8,533 bases of DNA from JALHVH01 sp964544265. Its GTDB lineage: Bacteria > Acidobacteriota > Aminicenantia > Aminicenantales > Saccharicenantaceae. Each line of letters begins with the position of its first letter. Within the stretch, counting starts at the first letter, position 1. The stretch covers positions 1-8,533 of the forward strand of contig CAZJBD010000108.1 in the NCBI GenBank assembly GCA_964544265.1, written 5' to 3'. Shown here one piece after another: positions 8,501-8,533 of this stretch. Made by a program: the position numbers and the translations under genes. The notes beneath the pieces were generated by a model. That model did not search any database. It saw nothing but the letters and a program-made list of their open reading frames with translations, and had not been told where the DNA came from.

Positions 8501-8533
8501 CTTGCATTTCAGCCGACCCGGCGGGTTGTTGGG
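2580..8533 (-). CDS. Giant bacterial alpha-2-macroglobulin with thioester motif (5'-partial)
   Basis: Bacterial alpha-2-macroglobulins are large periplasmic or surface proteins thought to trap attacking proteases; cleavage exposes a thioester that bonds to the protease. Residues are numbered from the ATG at 8507. Residues 1-335 form a mainly helical, TPR-like N-terminal region. At 458-516 is a beta-sandwich resembling the first macroglobulin or carboxypeptidase-regulatory domains. An MG2-type domain begins near 553 (TDRSIYRPGQKLYWKV). Further MG domains follow. A Gly/Pro/Lys/Glu-rich linker spans about 1141-1207. The A2M core signature ETAFWQPHLLT...VPDSVTSWR lies at about 1212-1242. The thioester is CTEQ at 1440-1443 in YPYECTEQTLNRF, followed by an alpha-helical thioester domain to about 1765. 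The C-terminal MG10-type domain has DPRPSGCEP, FFMEGLPQGEYTLKYRLR and MYAPEF. The TAA stop is at 2580-2582. The frame is open to the window edge (…QQPAGSAE before M1) and M1 has no Shine-Dalgarno sequence, so the real start and signal peptide or lipobox are outside. No pbpC-like neighbour is seen here. Confidence 0.95.
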   Translation of the reverse strand, partial: QQPAGSAEMQADRKLVEKLIYEQKFEAAAREAARIREKARGRGDEKTWTWALIKEVQLRTALHGYETAVRFLKEESWPKDPVLRDMVELFFAQSLLIYHSSYSWEINRRERVEAKGPIDLKAWTKDQIFQEAWNSLMKVWKDRDHLEDLKAKDFPDFWNPGDYPVGIRDTLRDAVAYLMANILADTDFWTPRESNETYLLDLDALMERPADEKTAAIALLDAAVHPLERLCALLGEHESWCRKSGRTEAALEARLERLRALNESFRQEDDRARIRKSLADSLDRFRSYPWWAWGQALLAEFTREADSPDALVQARKLALQGAGAYPNSPGGQRCLHIVKNIESPEFSIEAMRTDAPGRRSVRATHRNMGSLFFRAYPVDLMERIRTSKDYSLFPGWREAQQIIERSRPAAAWSIVLPPTPDYWEHQTYADLPAGFRPGLYLVAASAREDFSKENNRIQGVNVIVGDIVLLKRGTNEGDQDVLVLSGETGKPVSEVRVDLYAYDWQKGHARTNSLTTDAQGRVHFASGGKPTPYFLLASKGNDITLDPDYLYLYGRSKPGQATAALIYTDRSIYRPGQKLYWKVLSYQGRTDLGRLLPAANASTSVWLEDINGERVAEATKTTNSFGTASGEFVIPAAGRPLGAWRLRSSPNGLSQIRVEEYKRPTFEVAIKDPDKPLRLNRPAVLKSEARYYFGLPVSSGQVVWQVKREPVYPRWWWRTDGDQGQIVSGGRGRLKEDGSFEMNFTPAADERKAKPDSGLSYRYTLSVDITDEGGETRSASRSFRLGFVNIEASLVADSGFFRKGTECSFTINRVDLNGVPKPGRGTWRIVRLIQPKTTLLPSEQPLPESPNGGKPKAYQTPGDLLRPRWEQAPPPETILRLWKEGAEAAGGPAEHGANGAAKVKVGALDPGAYRLLYETQDDFGAASKDSLDFLVAGERAAAELPLVLSAERASVQVGGTARLLIHSGWSNQPLLFETFKGGEVWDSRWLDCEADGGVLEIPVMEELRGGFGARLSTLKDHQFISQEAQVFVPWDNKLLDIAFSSFRNKLSPGGRETWRVTVKTPGGRPAVQGAAEILAYMYDRSLDLFAPYNPPRVANLYPWRARTIAWDAALGTAIQAFLEDYGLTEIPPYPVFQPDYLLALGGYGIGGPGGRRFAPAKSVEGRVVGGVAPSPESSMKEIRQEVPTEEMADKAVEKEKKPAEAPAGAEQIPMRSSFAETAFWQPHLLTGPDGSAAIEFTVPDSVTSWRVFIHAVTKDLMGGSLENEARTIKELMVRPYLPLFFREGDRAELKVMINNAGETELSGSVALEVFDPATNENLGPAFGLPEAVSARPFTVKPGGGTAVVFTLAAPARVGTVAFKVTAKAGGLTDGESRPLPVLPGRMHLVQSRFATLKEGQTRELAFSDLASDDDPSRIHEQLLVTIDAQLFYGLLEALPYLVNYPYECTEQTLNRFLSTGILTGLYDKYPQVARMAEALSKRETAYESFDAADANRKMALEETPWLTMGRGGKDEGFGVEKVLDPRVARAQRETSLAKLIKAQTSLGAFPWWPGGPPSPYMTLYIVHGFSKALEFRVAVPKDPVVRAFAYLHQHYLDEIVEALMALDVGWEFVTFLNYALSNFPDASWTGGVFTDAERTRMLDFSFRHWKAHSPYLKGFLALTLKRAGRPKDATLVWDSVMDSAKTTVHEGTSWAPEDRGWLWYNDAIETHAFALRTLMELNPEDARSEGLVQWLFLNKKLNHWKSTRATAEVIYSVAYFLKTTGALGVRESVLVDACHTQTTFLFEPDKYTGKKNQVLILGDKIGPDCATVRVRKEGKGMAFASATWHFSTERLPEKGEDDLFGIERTYFRRLKRGDEVVLKPLADGEPLAVGDELEVQLSIRARHPAEYVHLRDPRPSGCEPATLTSGTKWDLGLVRYEEIRDSGTNFFMEGLPQGEYTLKYRLRCAMAGAFKVSPATLQSMYAPEFAAYSAGHVVTIRPE
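4179..4190 (-). other. Thioester motif CTEQ of the alpha-2-macroglobulin
   Basis: These codons encode C1440-T-E-Q1443 within YPYECTEQTLNRF. In thioester proteins (CxEQ) the Cys side chain and the Gln carbonyl form the internal thioester that links covalently to the target after activation. Both residues are present, so this protein should be a covalent trap, unlike thioester-less paralogues. Confidence 0.9.
4887..5087 (-). other. Low-complexity linker of the alpha-2-macroglobulin, candidate bait region
   Basis: Residues about 1141-1207 lack the strand pattern of the neighbouring MG domains. The first part is rich in Gly, Arg and Pro (IGGPGGRRFAPAKSVEGR) and the second in charged residues and Ala (KAVEKEKKPAEAPAGAEQ). 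The stretch lies just before the conserved ETAFWQPHLLT block, about where the protease-sensitive bait region is expected in this family. Its many Lys, Arg and Glu residues would offer cut sites to trypsin-like and other proteases. The role is inferred from position and composition. Confidence 0.5.

Noticed and set aside
1..8533. A search for CRISPR repeats, tRNA or rRNA genes, insertion-sequence ends and toxin-antitoxin genes
   Set aside because: Nothing supporting any of these was seen. Protein-coding genes cover nearly all of the window and the two gaps are only 85 and 100 bases long.

Overview
The window looks like chromosomal DNA from a Gram-negative (diderm) bacterium. All three genes encode exported proteins, and one is an outer-membrane beta-barrel. 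The DNA is GC-rich: individual 60-base lines that I counted by hand run from about 47% to 77% G+C. The one complete 5' leader carries a strong Shine-Dalgarno sequence and a sigma70-like promoter. That argues against Bacteroidota, even though the large alpha-2-macroglobulin has the architecture I associate with that group. A phylum such as Acidobacteriota or Candidatus Aminicenantes would fit, but this is an impression and not a result.

Layout: a + strand gene fills 7-1812 and encodes a secreted M61-family (glycyl aminopeptidase-like) metallopeptidase with a C-terminal PDZ domain. An 85-base convergent junction follows. A - strand gene at 1898-2479 encodes a small outer-membrane beta-barrel protein. 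The 100-base gap at 2480-2579 holds its apparent promoter, a leader with two possible hairpins, and its ribosome binding site. The rest of the window, from 2580 to the right edge, is one - strand gene for a giant bacterial alpha-2-macroglobulin of more than 1975 residues with an intact CTEQ thioester motif. Its reading frame is still open at the window edge, so the true start and the expected signal peptide lie outside.

How they may fit together: all three products should act in the periplasm or at the outer membrane. One cuts peptides, one is a membrane barrel, and one is a covalent protease trap. The alpha-2-macroglobulin and the barrel gene are in the same direction, but the barrel gene seems to have its own promoter, so they need not be one operon. 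The M61 gene is transcribed towards them. I see no RNA genes, CRISPR arrays, insertion sequences or phage genes, and no clear undescribed system. The most interesting parts are the possible bait region and thioester of the macroglobulin and the structured leader of the barrel gene.
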